A DNA stretch of 64,000 nt from Brachionus plicatilis (lineage: Eukaryota > Rotifera > Eurotatoria > Ploima > Brachionidae): positions 415,731 through 479,730 of the forward strand of contig QEOQ01000274.1 of the NCBI GenBank assembly GCA_010279815.1, read 5' to 3'. Below the pieces are notes generated by a model. That model made no database searches. It saw nothing but the letters and a program-made list of their open reading frames with translations, and had not been told where the DNA came from. The first letter of the stretch is position 1, and each line of letters begins with the position of its first letter. Positions 10,432-20,580 of this stretch are shown piece by piece. The position numbers and the translations under genes are program-made.

Positions 10432-10767
10432 TGTACCATCGCAAAATATGTGACCATTTTCTAATAATTCTAAAAATATGGCCTTTAAAAATTTTAAATC
10501 AATCCTTATCTTCACTGTCATATAATAAAAGAATTTTTTGATTAAATTTTTATTTTAAATATTCAGGAATTTCAATATTATTGTAGAGATGATTGATTTA
10601 AGATGTTTAGGTTACTGTTGATAACTTGTCTTTGAGAATCATAGAATGTAGTAGCAGCTATTTGTCTCTAATATTTTGAGGCTCTTCATGGCTTTTGACT
10701 GCTTTTATCTTAACAACCTTCTATATTTACTTTGGACATGAACACTAATTGAATTTTAACACTGTTT
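10432..10767. other. Non-coding stretch
   Basis: I see no gene, repeat end or hairpin that can be supported here. Confidence 0.4.
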
Positions 10768-11545
10768 GGGTATTGTGAATTTCAAGTACAAAATGAACAA
10801 AAATTATTCCTTTTTTGGTAAATTAAAGATATCAAAATTTTTAAAATAGGACAATAAATAAAACATCAATAAGATTTAAATTGATTAAAGATTTGATTTA
10901 CTAAAAATTAAGAAAATAAAGATTTTATTTTAGGTAAAAAAAAAGGTGCAAAAAAGTATGTTGCACTATATTGCAGCATATTTTTAAATATATTCCTTAA
11001 TTTTAATCAGACTTGGGCATAAGTCATTAAGTCAAAGTCAAGTCAAGTCATTTGACTTGACTTCAAATTTTTTTTTAAAAAAAAAGGTCAATTGACTTGA
11101 CTTTAAATTTTTTTTGTTAAAAAAAAATTTTGCAAATTTATTTATTTATCTGTTTATCTGTATCGAGCTAGTGCTCCTTCAGAATGAAAATATAAAAAAA
11201 AAAATATATATATAAAATCTGTTTATACCCTGAATGAAGTATCCATCGCTGTCGGTCTGCTCATTTAGACTTCTGGATCGATTTGAACAAGTCGAAAGCG
11301 GTCTTTTATTCTGAAGGAGCACTAGCTCGATACAGATAAACAGATAAATAAATAAATTTGCAAAATTTTTTTTTAACAAAAAAAATTTTAAAATTGAAAT
11401 TTGAAAAATTTGAAGTCAAGTCAAATGACTTGACTTTGAAAAGACTTTAAAATGACTTTTTTTTTGACTTTTGCCCAAGTCTGATTTCAATTTACCAAAA
11501 AAGGAAGAATTTTTGTTCATTTTGTACTTGAAATTCACAATACCC
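10768..11545. mobile_element. MITE with TIR gggtattgtgaatttcaag, split by another MITE
   Basis: gggtattgtgaatttcaagt at 10768 is matched in reverse at 11545, over about 50 bp of nearly perfect terminal inverted repeat. Without the 476-bp inner element the length would be about 300 bp. The same family recurs at about 2286-2550 (mirrored near 5695-5940), and a related TIR bounds 29983-30145. Its internal block around a repeated ttgcac word also occurs near 32100. I could not confirm a target duplication. Confidence 0.65.
11008..11483. mobile_element. hAT-type MITE inside another MITE
   Basis: TIR cagacttgggca.aagtc at 11008 and in reverse ending 11483, with subterminal tgacttgactt repeats. The flanking 8-mers are attttaat (11000-11007) and atttcaat (11484-11491), a target duplication with one difference. 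The centre carries two copies of the ctgtaccgagc-type motif facing each other (11155-11184 and 11308-11337) around about 120 bp that is richer in G and C. No transposase. Confidence 0.75.
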
Positions 11546-11754
11546 ACTCTTTGATCACTTAAAATAAAATTTATAGGATTTTTTCTATCAGGACTCATGT
11601 TAATTATGTTTTAAATAATTGCTAGTTTATGAATAGTGAGTTTTTTGAAAAGAAAAAATTGTAAATAAAATAAATCAAAATCTAGGGTCAATTTTAATTC
11701 ATAATTTTAAGTTTGAATAAAAAAATGAAAATTTTTTTGCAAAAAATGTACTAA

Positions 11755-12200
11755 TTGAATTGTAAAATTTGTATTTTTTTATTTGAATCTTTTTATTTAA
11801 AATTAAGTAATATTTATATACCTATTAAAAGTAACAGTAATTGTAATTCAAGAGGTTGTGTGTATATAATCAAGTGTAAAAAGTGTAACTTGTTTTTTAT
11901 AGGTGAAACTAATAAAGATTGTAAAACTAGAATTTCTCAACATTTGAAAAATATTTTACGTTTAAAAAAAAACATTGTAAAAAGTCTTGTAAATTTTGAA
12001 TTTAATACTGAAATAGCAAACCAATTTGGTAAAGCGGATCATGGAACGCATGATTTTATTTTTACTATTTTTAAAAGTAATTTATTTGGTGATTTAGTTA
12101 GAAAATCAGTAGAGGCTTAGTTAATAAATTTATTCAAATGTTTATAAATTCCTATAATTAATCAAGTAATTCCAAATTATCAATTTATTAAAACAATATC
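11755..12200 (+). pseudogene. Penelope-like element GIY-YIG endonuclease fragment
   Basis: The frame (11755-12120, first codon not ATG) contains a GIY-YIG nuclease pattern: R-G-C-V-Y-I-I-K-C, then C-K-K-C, then F-I-G-E-T with a following R-I-S-Q-H-L. These Cys and His residues and the G-E-T core are characteristic of the C-terminal endonuclease of Penelope-like retroelements, which nicks target DNA for priming. The tail (H-D-F-I-F-T-I-F-K) also fits, and decayed homology goes on to about 12200 in a second frame. The reverse transcriptase is absent, so this is a 5'-truncated copy. A reverse-transcriptase wreck of the same class lies at 45930-47150 on the other strand. Confidence 0.7.
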
Positions 12201-12384
12201 ATTTATAAAATAAATTGGTTTTTTTGTCTAGTAAAATAAAATAAAATTTTTTTTTTTTTGTGCATTTTAAATTATATTTTATTAAAATGTATTTTGTATT
12301 GAATTATTTTAATTTTATTCTAAAAAATAAAGAGAAATAATTTTTAAGTTAATTTGATTTTTTCTTGATTGATTTTAGATAGTT

Positions 12385-12415
12385 CTGAAGAAAGCAGAAG
12401 CCTGCCGAAACGCGT
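12385..12415 (+). ncRNA. Hammerhead-ribozyme-like core near Penelope fragment
   Basis: CTGAAGA (12385-12391), then a short GCAG/CTGC stem (12393-12404), then CGAAACGCGTC (12406-12415). This is the order of the conserved core of a minimal hammerhead (CUGANGA, stem II, GAAA, very short stem III, UC), and Penelope-like elements are known to carry minimal hammerheads in their terminal repeats. Position downstream of the GIY-YIG fragment fits. Against it, the spacing between CUGAAGA and stem II has an extra base and I see no good stem I in the flanks. Candidate only. Confidence 0.3.
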
Positions 12416-12559
12416 CGACAGACGTATTATTTCTATTAATTTAATCGATTTATTTAATTATTTCGATTTTCCAATAAAATTTTTTTTTTTTTTTAATTTT
12501 TTCAATCGTTTTTTTCGTATATTTTGTCTTAGACGCTACGAACAATTTCTTTAATAGTT

Positions 12560-13041
12560 TGACCAAAATTTCTTTAAAGCAAACTTTTGTTTTGCTTTGT
12601 TGCTTCACAATCAACCATTACATTATTTTTTGAGACTAAAGCCAAAAAAATTTGTACCAATGTTGGGCTTATAAAAAAATTGTAAATAAAGCTTAAAATA
12701 CGCTAAAAACTCTGATCTAATCGATTAACCAATGCATATGTCAGCTTAGCAACACTTGATGATTTAGAAGCAATATTTCAATTGTTTTTTTTTGCTTATG
12801 ATTTAATGAGTGAATTGTTTTGAAAAATGAATTATTGATCAAATTTGATGGAAAATTTATCTGAGTTCAACATGTTCAGCTATTAACTAATCAAAAAAAA
12901 AATTTTTTTTTTCTTTGTTTTGAAAAAGCTTGTCAATAATATGTCAAGTAATTTTATTTTATTTATCAAATATTGTTTGACATTAAGTATCGTTGCGCTT
13001 TCAAATTCTCTATTTAAAGTGAGTGAAAAAAATCAAAGAGC
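12560..13041. other. Intergenic stretch before the repeat-protein gene
   Basis: AT-rich, with no coding or repeat features that I can support. It presumably holds the upstream region of the gene starting at 13087. Confidence 0.4.
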
Positions 13042-13050
13042 TATATAAAT
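13042..13050 (+). promoter_or_regulatory. TATA-like box
   Basis: tatataaat lies about 37 bp upstream of the ATG at 13087, the only such match in the immediate upstream region. In a genome this AT-rich the match is weak evidence on its own. Confidence 0.3.
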
Positions 13051-13086
13051 TTTATTATTTTGAATCAGTGATTTGAGTAAATAAAA

Positions 13087-13794
13087 ATGGGAATGGGAAG
13101 TGGATGTAAGGGAAAAGGTGGCCGAGGAAGAGGCGGTAAAAGAGGACGGGGAAAATATGGCAAAGGCAAGGGTAAAGATAAAGGTAAAGGACGTGGCAAT
13201 GGAGGAAAAGGACGTGGCGATGGAGGAAAAGGTCGTGGTGATGGAGGAAAAGGTCGTGGCGATGGAGGAAAAGGTCGTGGTGATGGAGGAAAAGGCCGTG
13301 GTGATGGTGGAAAAGGCCGTGGTGATGGAGGAAAAGGCCGTGGTGATGGTGGAAAAGGTCGTGGTGATGGTGGAAAAGGAAAAGGTAGTGGCAGTAGGGG
13401 GTCTAGTACAACTACTAATAATAAAGTAAATAAAGTTAATCAACAAGCTTACAGAAATTACTACAACGAAGTCCGAACAAGACAAATAATGACAAATATA
13501 GCTGCTACCAACTATCAAAATAAGCTTATATACAATTACAATTATAGCAATTACTTAAATAATTTAAATTCACTTTATCAGTCAAGCTCGAGTTCACTAA
13601 GATATCTGGTGATATTGGGATCAGCTGGCTTGGTCACATTAGCTTTATCAAGCATTGTTATTTCCCTTTCATTAATTCCACTTTATCTGAGCTCATCAAG
13701 TTCATCAACAACAACACTTGCTTCTCTTACTGCTCCAGGTAATTTTAATTATTTTTTAGGAAATTTCAGATTACTTGCTGAAGAAAATGATTAA
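13087..13794 (+). CDS. Gly/Lys/Arg-repeat protein with hydrophobic C-terminal segment
   Basis: 235 codons from an ATG in good context to a TAA. Residues 1-35 are Gly, Lys and Arg rich. A tandem array follows of about ten units of a seven-residue repeat G-G-K-G-R-G-D, encoded by a 21-bp unit whose synonymous positions vary (cgtggc/cgtggt, gga/ggt), so the protein repeat is being kept while the DNA drifts. A Gly-Ser-Thr linker leads to an Asn/Tyr-rich segment, then one strongly hydrophobic stretch of about 30 residues near 170-205 flanked by Ser runs, and a short acidic tail. No signal peptide is seen. It could be a single-pass membrane protein with a basic RGG-like N-terminal domain. I know no family with this arrangement. 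Confidence 0.7.
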   Translation: MGMGSGCKGKGGRGRGGKRGRGKYGKGKGKDKGKGRGNGGKGRGDGGKGRGDGGKGRGDGGKGRGDGGKGRGDGGKGRGDGGKGRGDGGKGRGDGGKGKGSGSRGSSTTTNNKVNKVNQQAYRNYYNEVRTRQIMTNIAATNYQNKLIYNYNYSNYLNNLNSLYQSSSSSLRYLVILGSAGLVTLALSSIVISLSLIPLYLSSSSSSTTTLASLTAPGNFNYFLGNFRLLAEEND

Positions 13795-14867
13795 AAAAGT
13801 GTATAATTTTTTTTCTTCTATTCATCAGTTCAAAAGATAAATTTTTATAAGTTAAAATTTAAAAGTTTAAATTTTTTTGTCTCTTTCTATTTCTTTTACA
13901 TTTATTTATTATTATTGCTTATTTATTTTTCTTATTCAATACAGATAAAATTAGATTTACAGCATTATTACTAGATCAAAAAATTTTAGGAGTGGTCATT
14001 TCGTATAACCTCAACACTAATTTTTATTAAATAATCTATGAAAAATAAATCTAAAAAAAATAGTGCCAAAAATTCTTATTGAATTTTAAGATATTTATTA
14101 ACTCGAATAAAAAATCAAAATGTTAAATTTAGCTTAATTTTTTTAATGAAAAATATCTTAAAATAAATTAAGCTTTTACCATGCATTTTCATGTTCATTG
14201 TCATCGCATTCGCTAAATAATTCTTATTCAAGATCATTTAATTCAATTTTTGGATTTCTAGAAAAGTAAATTTTGATTACAAAAATTTTTATTCAATCTT
14301 TATTTAGAATTTAGAACCATAAATAATTACTTTGGTCTGATATTTTGAAAAATTGGAGTAATCACTTTAATTTTTCTAAATTAAACACTGCAGATAGAGA
14401 ATATATTTTTTTTAATGCGTTAAAAAAATTATATTCAAAAGGGCATTGTGAATTTTCATGCAAAATCTTACGACAATTTCAAATAAAAATTAATTTTTCA
14501 AAAATAATTAGCAAAATTAAAAAAATCCAAATTTCTAAATATGATTTTATTTTTTAGAAATTACTGAAATACTTATTTTTATCTTAATTTTGCAAAGCAT
14601 TTTTTAAATGTTCTTATTTACATTCTTTTCAAGGCGTTTACTCAAAATGATAAAAAATTAATTAATTAGATTTATCAAAATGTAATTGTAAAGATTTATG
14701 GCAAATAAACACGAAACAAAATGTATTCCATTTAATTCACAAAATAAAAATGTATTTAATTTTTTTGGGAAATTTTATAGATTGAAAATAAATACCAATT
14801 ATATCAATTAATTGATAAGATTTTTTTGTGTCTCTATGAATTAGATCAATTTTAAATTTTCAAATAA
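13795..14867. other. Intergenic AT-rich stretch
   Basis: No supported gene. A 70-codon frame at 14345-14557 is Lys/Ile/Phe/Asn rich and has the composition of random AT sequence. Confidence 0.4.
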
Positions 14868-16032
14868 GTTATTTTACTCTAAAATAATAATAAAAGGATA
14901 AATATTTAAATTAAGTGACTTGGTAACATCCAATTTTTGCATTGCGAAAATAGTCAAAAAATAAGTTTATTTTTTTCATGGAAATTCAAGAGATAAAAAT
15001 TTACAGAAAGACATTTATCTGAAAATTAAATTATCTTCAGAAAGAAAAAATATCTGTTAAATAATAATTAAGCTAGAAAAAGATAAATTTGTGCCATTTT
15101 AATAGTTTAAAATAAGTGTTAAGCTTGCAGTATTTTATATTTTTATTATTTATTTATTTGTTTGTTTATCTGTAATTCAGAATATAAATATTTAAGAAAA
15201 TTAAAATAAAGTTAAAAACAATATGCTAAAATAGAGAGACAAAAATGTTGCTTTGAAGAAAAAAATTTAAAATATTTGATTTTTTTTTATTTAATTAAAA
15301 TTATCAAATTATCAAAGAATTATCAAAGTATCTTTTCATACGATTTTTCAAATATTATTTTCAGTTTCAAATAAAATAAAAAATTTAAATTAATATTGCA
15401 AGAATGAAAAACTTTGTTTTTTTATAAATTTTGACTTCGCGTTTGTGATATGATGACCCTTAAGGTAATATTTGTAGCAGAGTTTTTTTTAAGTCACAAG
15501 TCTTAAGTCAAGTCAAGTCAATAACTTTTTTTTTTTTTGAAAATCATATTTTTTTTTTTAAGTCAAGTCAATGATTTAATAAATCCATATTTGATACCAA
15601 TAAAGAAGTTGCTTCCAAATTCCTGGATTTTAATCTTGACCCATGTGGTCTGTTAATGTAACCAGATTTAGAAAAAATTCTTTGAACTGGTCCAAATGAA
15701 GCAGATATTGATAAAAATTTTTTGCAAATCATAACTTAGACTTAAATTTTTGTGACTTAGACTTAAAACTGTGACTTAAAAACAAGTCTGATTTGTAGTT
15801 TCAAAAACTTTCTTGGCTCTGTTTTGCATTTTTTTTAAATTGAGCTTTTGTTAAAATGCATCAAATGAACGTCAATTATCACTTCAGTCAAAATTTATAA
15901 AAGAAAAGAAAAAAGTTTTTCGGGTCTAGTCGGTTAGGTTAACTATGTTTCCTATTAAACTAAATGTAATATTTAAAAAAATAATAATTCAATTAAATAT
16001 TAAAATTAAAAAATAAGATTTATTTATTTTTA
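14868..16032. repeat. 1.2-kb repeat, copy A
   Basis: Nearly identical to 27351-28666 over its whole length, both starting gttattttact and ending gatttatttattttta. Copy A lacks about 100 bp present in copy B near 28490-28600. A hAT MITE sits at the same internal position in both (15478-15790 here), so it was inserted before the unit was copied. Part of the unit is also found in reverse at 8370-8700 without the MITE. Copy B starts exactly where an hAT C-terminal coding fragment ends, which suggests that the repeat is the 3' non-coding end of an hAT element. Confidence 0.8.
15478..15790. mobile_element. hAT-type MITE, copy A, with 8-bp TSD and an empty site elsewhere
   Basis: Starts cagagttttttttaagtcac and ends gtgacttaaaaacaagtctg, with further tgacttgactt and aagtcaagtc subterminal repeats. 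The flanks are a perfect 8-bp duplication, atttgtag, at 15470-15477 and 15791-15798. The related copy near 8675-8700 reads straight through the site with one copy of the 8-mer (as atttgaag), which is direct paralogous evidence of insertion. Confidence 0.85.
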
Positions 16033-16219
16033 ATAAATTTTTATTCTGAAGGAGCATTAGCTAGGTACAGATAAACAAATAAATAAATTTTAAAAATTAA
16101 AGAGTTTAATTTTAAATATGAAAATGTTGGCAATATTAACATGAAATTAAATTTTTTTGTTGAAACTGAAAAAAATATTTGAAACATTAATTCCAAAATT
16201 ATTAAAAAAAAAAAAAAAA

Positions 16220-16435
16220 TTTTAAAGTCCAAGTCCAGACTTTTTTTTTATTTGCCAGATCAGGCTTCATATCAAAAAATTTATATACTCTTGGGTTGTC
16301 TAATGCAAATAGATTTGCCATTTTCAGAATTTTCTTGCAAATTAAGTATAAATTTCTTCTTCAGTATTTAAAATTTTAAAGTCTGGACTTTTTTTTTGGA
16401 AAAAAAATTAAAGTTTTTGCTTGGACTTTTGAAAA
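16220..16435. repeat. Imperfect inverted repeat of agtcc-rich sequence
   Basis: aaagtccaagtccagac near 16222 faces aaagtctggact near 16379 and gcttggactttt near 16420, with long T and A runs between. It looks like a worn fold-back MITE related to the tgacttgactt family. Copies of the other dispersed repeat end at about 16505, just upstream of the WD-repeat coding sequence. Confidence 0.5.
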
Positions 16436-16539
16436 AAAAAATCGCAATTTTTCAATGTTATTTCAACATTGGATACATTTTGTAATTCAAACACAAAAAA
16501 TAAAACCAAATACAAATGAACACTTTTTTGTTGTTTAAG

Positions 16540-18368
16540 GAACTGTTTTGTCGCGTGACTCATCTCCAGTGACCAGAATAAGTTCTCTTAACAATCAACT
16601 AGTGAGTTCTTCTGGAACAGGCGTAACTATTTGGAACACATCAGATAGAAGCGTGACCAGAATTCTTACCTCAGACCCTGTAGACCAGGTTCGCTATTTG
16701 AGCACAAATACTATCGTCACCATATCACGAACAGGAAATTTAAACTACTGGAACACTAATGGAGAACTAAGGAGAACAGTGAGTATATCTAGCCATGGAA
16801 GCCACACGTCAATGCTGGTCAGAAATTCAAATGAAGTAATCATTGGAACAAACACCGGAAAAATAGTCTACTACAACTCCGAAGGTGTTGTGAACAGGGT
16901 GGAAGAAACCTCGGTTGAAATAGTGAACATGACCTTATTGCAAAACAACAATCTGGTCACTGTCGACATTGACAAAAAAATAAAAATTTACAGATCTAGT
17001 GATTACACCATCATAAAAACAATAGATCGTTCGACTGAGTCTAGTCGAATTAAATACATCACATCCGGATTTGTGGACAGTACAGAATACATCAAGTACA
17101 CAGTCAATTCAAAGCTAGTTGTTCTGAACTACAACACAGAAGCTGTTTTTAAATCAATAGAAAGCCACGAAACCATTCAAGCCATTCAGTATGTAAACAA
17201 CAAAATTGTGTCTGTCGCAGTGAGCCGAGAGTTGTACTACTACGAACTGTCAAGTGGTTACATGGTCGAAAAAGTGTCTATCAATCGCGACATCCTCACA
17301 CTGGACTCGAACACAACACATGTGTTTGTCGGAACAAAGACAGGCGAAATTTCAATACTACAATGGGTGAACAAATTTGTGACTACTTTTACTACTAAAG
17401 AATCCACCAGTGAGACCGTAATTGGAACCAACACTGGCCGAATAGCCATCCTGAACTCAAAGAATATCATCACAAAAACAATTGAAACCAATGTTCAAAT
17501 AAAATCGATGACCTTTTTGTCCAGCTTCAATCTGGTCTCTGTGGACACGGCCAAAAAAATAAAAATCTGGAAGTCAAACACATATGATTTGGTCAAAACA
17601 ATAGATAGATCGGCAGACACAGGCGATATTACTTTGATATCCACTGCCATCGTTTCGGACCAAGAGCACATTGTGTATGCCATAGCCAACAGGTTATATG
17701 TGCTGAACTTCAATACTGACACCATATTGCGCCAAATAACATTAGTAACAAATGAAAATATAGTTTCATTCAAATACATAGTGGGCAGACTGTCGACCGT
17801 AGCTGTTACCAGGACTTTGTATTTCTATTACTTAGATGATGGGTCTTTGGTAGGAAGCAACACTGTAACCAGTGATGTGATAAGAATCATTGGTGGCTCT
17901 ATTAATTCTGTAAGGGTGGAGACTACTACTGGTATTCAGACTGTCGATGTTAGACTTAACACAAAGAGGTTGTTTGCGAGTGAATCGCTAAACAGGACAA
18001 AGTTGGTGGCTAAATTGGATCCAGTTGTTGTGCGAGGTGGAATAGTGGTTCCTGTGCCCACATCCAAAATAATTTTGATTGAGAACAAGAATATTTTGTA
18101 TGAAAGGATGGTGTTTGATGAGCCAATGGTGGCATTGAAGCTGTTGAATGAGACAACATTGGTGGCAGTGTCCGACCAAGCTCGAATGGCATTGATTGAC
18201 ATTCGATCAGGTCTTAAAATCAAAGAGATTCATTTAGGGACCAAAATAAATGGAGCCATTGATGCTGTTATTCAAATTTCAGATGACACAGTTTTGCTCA
18301 AGATAAAAAGTAAAGTTATTCAAGTTAATTTGAAGAGTGGACAAGTGGACTCGATCTCAATTAATTAG
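16540..18368 (+). CDS. WD-repeat beta-propeller protein with internal duplication
   Basis: A long open frame of about 609 codons ending in TAG at 18366, richer in G and C than the surroundings. There is no ATG near its 5' end: the frame opens directly after ttgttgtttaag, a good splice acceptor, so a 5' exon is probably missing from my reading. An out-of-frame ATG at 16516 would open a hydrophobic leader if one base in the T-run were an error. Short repeats of the form G-T-N-T-G-K-I, S-V-D..K-K-I-K-I-W and V-S-V-A-V-S-R-x-L mark successive blades, giving one or two propellers. Two segments, roughly residues 85-270 and 285-470, are paralogous along their length, so the protein arose by tandem duplication of about 190 residues. 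Propellers of this kind are protein-binding scaffolds; the partner cannot be told from the sequence. Confidence 0.75.
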
Positions 18369-18516
18369 AATTTATTCGAAATTTTTTAACTACACAATAA
18401 TTTTTTCATCATTTAGTTGTTATCTTTTGTTTTTTTGTTATTTATTTATTGCAATCGAAGATTGATCGTTTTTTAGCAATAAGTTAAAGACTAGATATAT
18501 TGTTAAATTTTTTAGA

Positions 18517-18522
18517 AATAAA
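18517..18522 (+). terminator. Candidate poly(A) signal
   Basis: aataaa about 150 bp beyond the stop codon of the WD-repeat gene. It is the first canonical hexamer after the stop on the same strand that I find, in very AT-rich sequence. Confidence 0.35.
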
Positions 18523-18529
18523 TTTTAGT

Positions 18530-19419
18530 TTTAATTATGTTAGTTGGAATAAATTTTTTAAAATAATTTAAAAAGTTTTAATAAATGCACTCCATTTACC
18601 GTAGACTTTTGTGGCAATTTGAAGTTCATGATCATGATCAAATGATCAAAACTTAATTAATTAAAAACTTAATACAAATGATGAAATTTGCTTTTTTTTT
18701 AATTTGTTTTAAAATTAAACATTAGATGTTTATTTTTTAAATAGAGAAAAAAAATCTTTTTTTTTTTTGTTCTATTTGATTTCTAATTGATTGTTCTAAA
18801 ATCTTTATTTGAAAACTTTTAAGACAAATTTAAAATCGACATTAAGTTATCAAAATTATAAATGATATTTTAATATTAATTAAAACAAATTAAAGCGAAA
18901 CAAAGTTAAATTTCGAATTGCAAAATCGCGAAATCATTTTTGATACCACAATTTTTTAATAAAATACCACAATTTTTAAGTAACATACCACAATTATTAA
19001 AAATATCCATTAAAATTAAGAAAAACCTTTTTTTTTTATATTTCTACACATATTTATTAAAAAAAACACAGATATTAAAAAAAAACTATATTATTATATT
19101 TTATTTCACAAAAAAATTTTTTTACCAGTATCTTCCTTTCGTCATTTTACTGCCACAGTCTTCGCATGATTTTGACTCACTGTCAAACGCTTCGTTCTGA
19201 TCTGATTGGATTCTTGGTCTTTCGTTCTGACAATACTTCATCTTCTGAATCTTAAATCAATAAATCATTAATCGCAAATATTTAATTTTCTCTTTGACTG
19301 CAATCGGAATAGTTACAAAATCTTCTTCTTCGGGATGATTCGAATGCTCGTTGTCGAATAAGTGTCAATTTTATACAACAGTACACTAACTTATAGACAC
19401 ATTAACTTACACATTAACT
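18530..19419. other. AT-rich stretch with a possible minus-strand coding scrap
   Basis: Three direct repeats of taccacaattttt at 18945-18990. From about 19380 down to 19130 the minus strand has two short frames, one with N-H-P-E-E-E-D-F-V and one with C-E-D-C-G-S-K-M-T-K-G. These could be pieces of a Mutator-like N-terminal zinc module, but they are too short to assign. Confidence 0.3.
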
Positions 19420-19421
19420 TA

Positions 19422-19609
19422 CAGTACATTTCTAAACAAAGTTAACAATGTTTCGAAACATTGCTTAAGCAGTGTTTATGAGGGATTTAAGCAGCGTTTA
19501 TGAGCGATTTAAGTAATGTTTAAATTAGTTTAAGCTTTTTAATAAAAAATGATTGGGCAATGTTTAAAACAGCTTAAGCAGCCTTTTAACTTTATTTAGA
19601 AATGTACTG
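19422..19609. mobile_element. Tc1/mariner-type MITE with TA duplication
   Basis: cagtacatttctaaacaaagttaac at 19422 pairs with gttaactttatttagaaatgtactg ending at 19609 (two mismatches), and each end is followed by TA (19420-19421 and 19610-19611). The interior repeats aagcagtgtttatgag-like words. The length is 188 bp with no coding. TA duplications are the mark of the Tc1/mariner superfamily. Confidence 0.7.
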
Positions 19610-19666
19610 TAAATGTCTATGGTTTCACAGTGCAATATTAAGATCTCATGCTGCTAGCAAGTCGCT

Positions 19667-19713
19667 AGTATTTAAGACTGCGTAAAATTATATTTTACAC
19701 AGTCTTAAATACT
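19667..19713. repeat. Near-perfect 47-bp hairpin
   Basis: agtatttaagactgcgtaaa and its reverse complement with one mismatch enclose a five-base loop. It is too tight for a transposon with an interior and may be a fold-back remnant. Confidence 0.7.
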
Positions 19714-20574
19714 TGTGGCATATGTGTGTGCGAATTGAAAAAGAAACTTTGAAATTAATTATATTTTGTTTCTTTTTTTTTCTCATTTTTTTGTTCTATT
19801 CCATATTGTTTGTTCAGGCTAGAAGTGGTCATTAATAAAGCTATTATTTGATTATTTTTATTAAATTTTGTTATAACTGCAAACCACCAGATCCTAACAG
19901 ATCCGGAAGTCACATTAACTATTGGCTGTTAGTGAATAACACAATAAATTTAGTAAAAATTTTTATAAAATATCAACAAAAATTGTTTATTTTTATTTCT
20001 TTATTTTTTTTTTTCCGAAAATATTTTAAATAAAATTATTAAAATTAATGAACACATAACACTTCTAATAAATTGCAACTAAAATCACAAAGGCTAATAA
20101 AACAAAAAATTTAGTACCATACAATCCGATACGAAAAATTCCACGTGATTGTGTACGTGGACAGTTAAAGTAATACACGTACTCATACACTTCTTTGTTT
20201 AATTCTATGTGTTTTTTCACGTACACGTTTACAAACACGTCTGATTTACACTTTAAAAACGAATAAAATAGCATGTGTCCGTGATAAACACATATATTTT
20301 AAAATTTTAAGAAATTATTTTTTTAAAATTATCTTGAAAAAAGAATAAAAAATAAAAAAATTTTCCTTTTTCTAATTTAAATTGTGCCACAAATTCAAAA
20401 TTGAATGTTTTAATTATTTTTCTTTTAATTCGTTTAATTTAATTTTGTTTTTTTTTCAAATATATAAAATTCAAAGAATAAAAATAAGAAATTTTAAATA
20501 GTTTTGATAATTGAAGGCTAAATACATTAAAATAATTTATGATTGCAGCTTACAATTAATTAAATCAATATTTA
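19714..20574. other. Non-coding stretch
   Basis: Repeated cacgt and acacgt words at 20140-20240 form small hairpins (ccacgtgattgtgtacgtgg). No gene is supported. Confidence 0.4.
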
Positions 20575-20580
20575 CACGCA

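Noticed and set aside
13033..13518. 161-codon minus-strand frame rich in Ser, Thr and Phe
   Set aside because: Antisense shadow of the 21-bp repeat of the Gly/Lys/Arg-repeat gene.
17258..18223. Several minus-strand frames of 60-95 codons
   Set aside because: Shadows of the WD-repeat coding sequence; no splice or start context.
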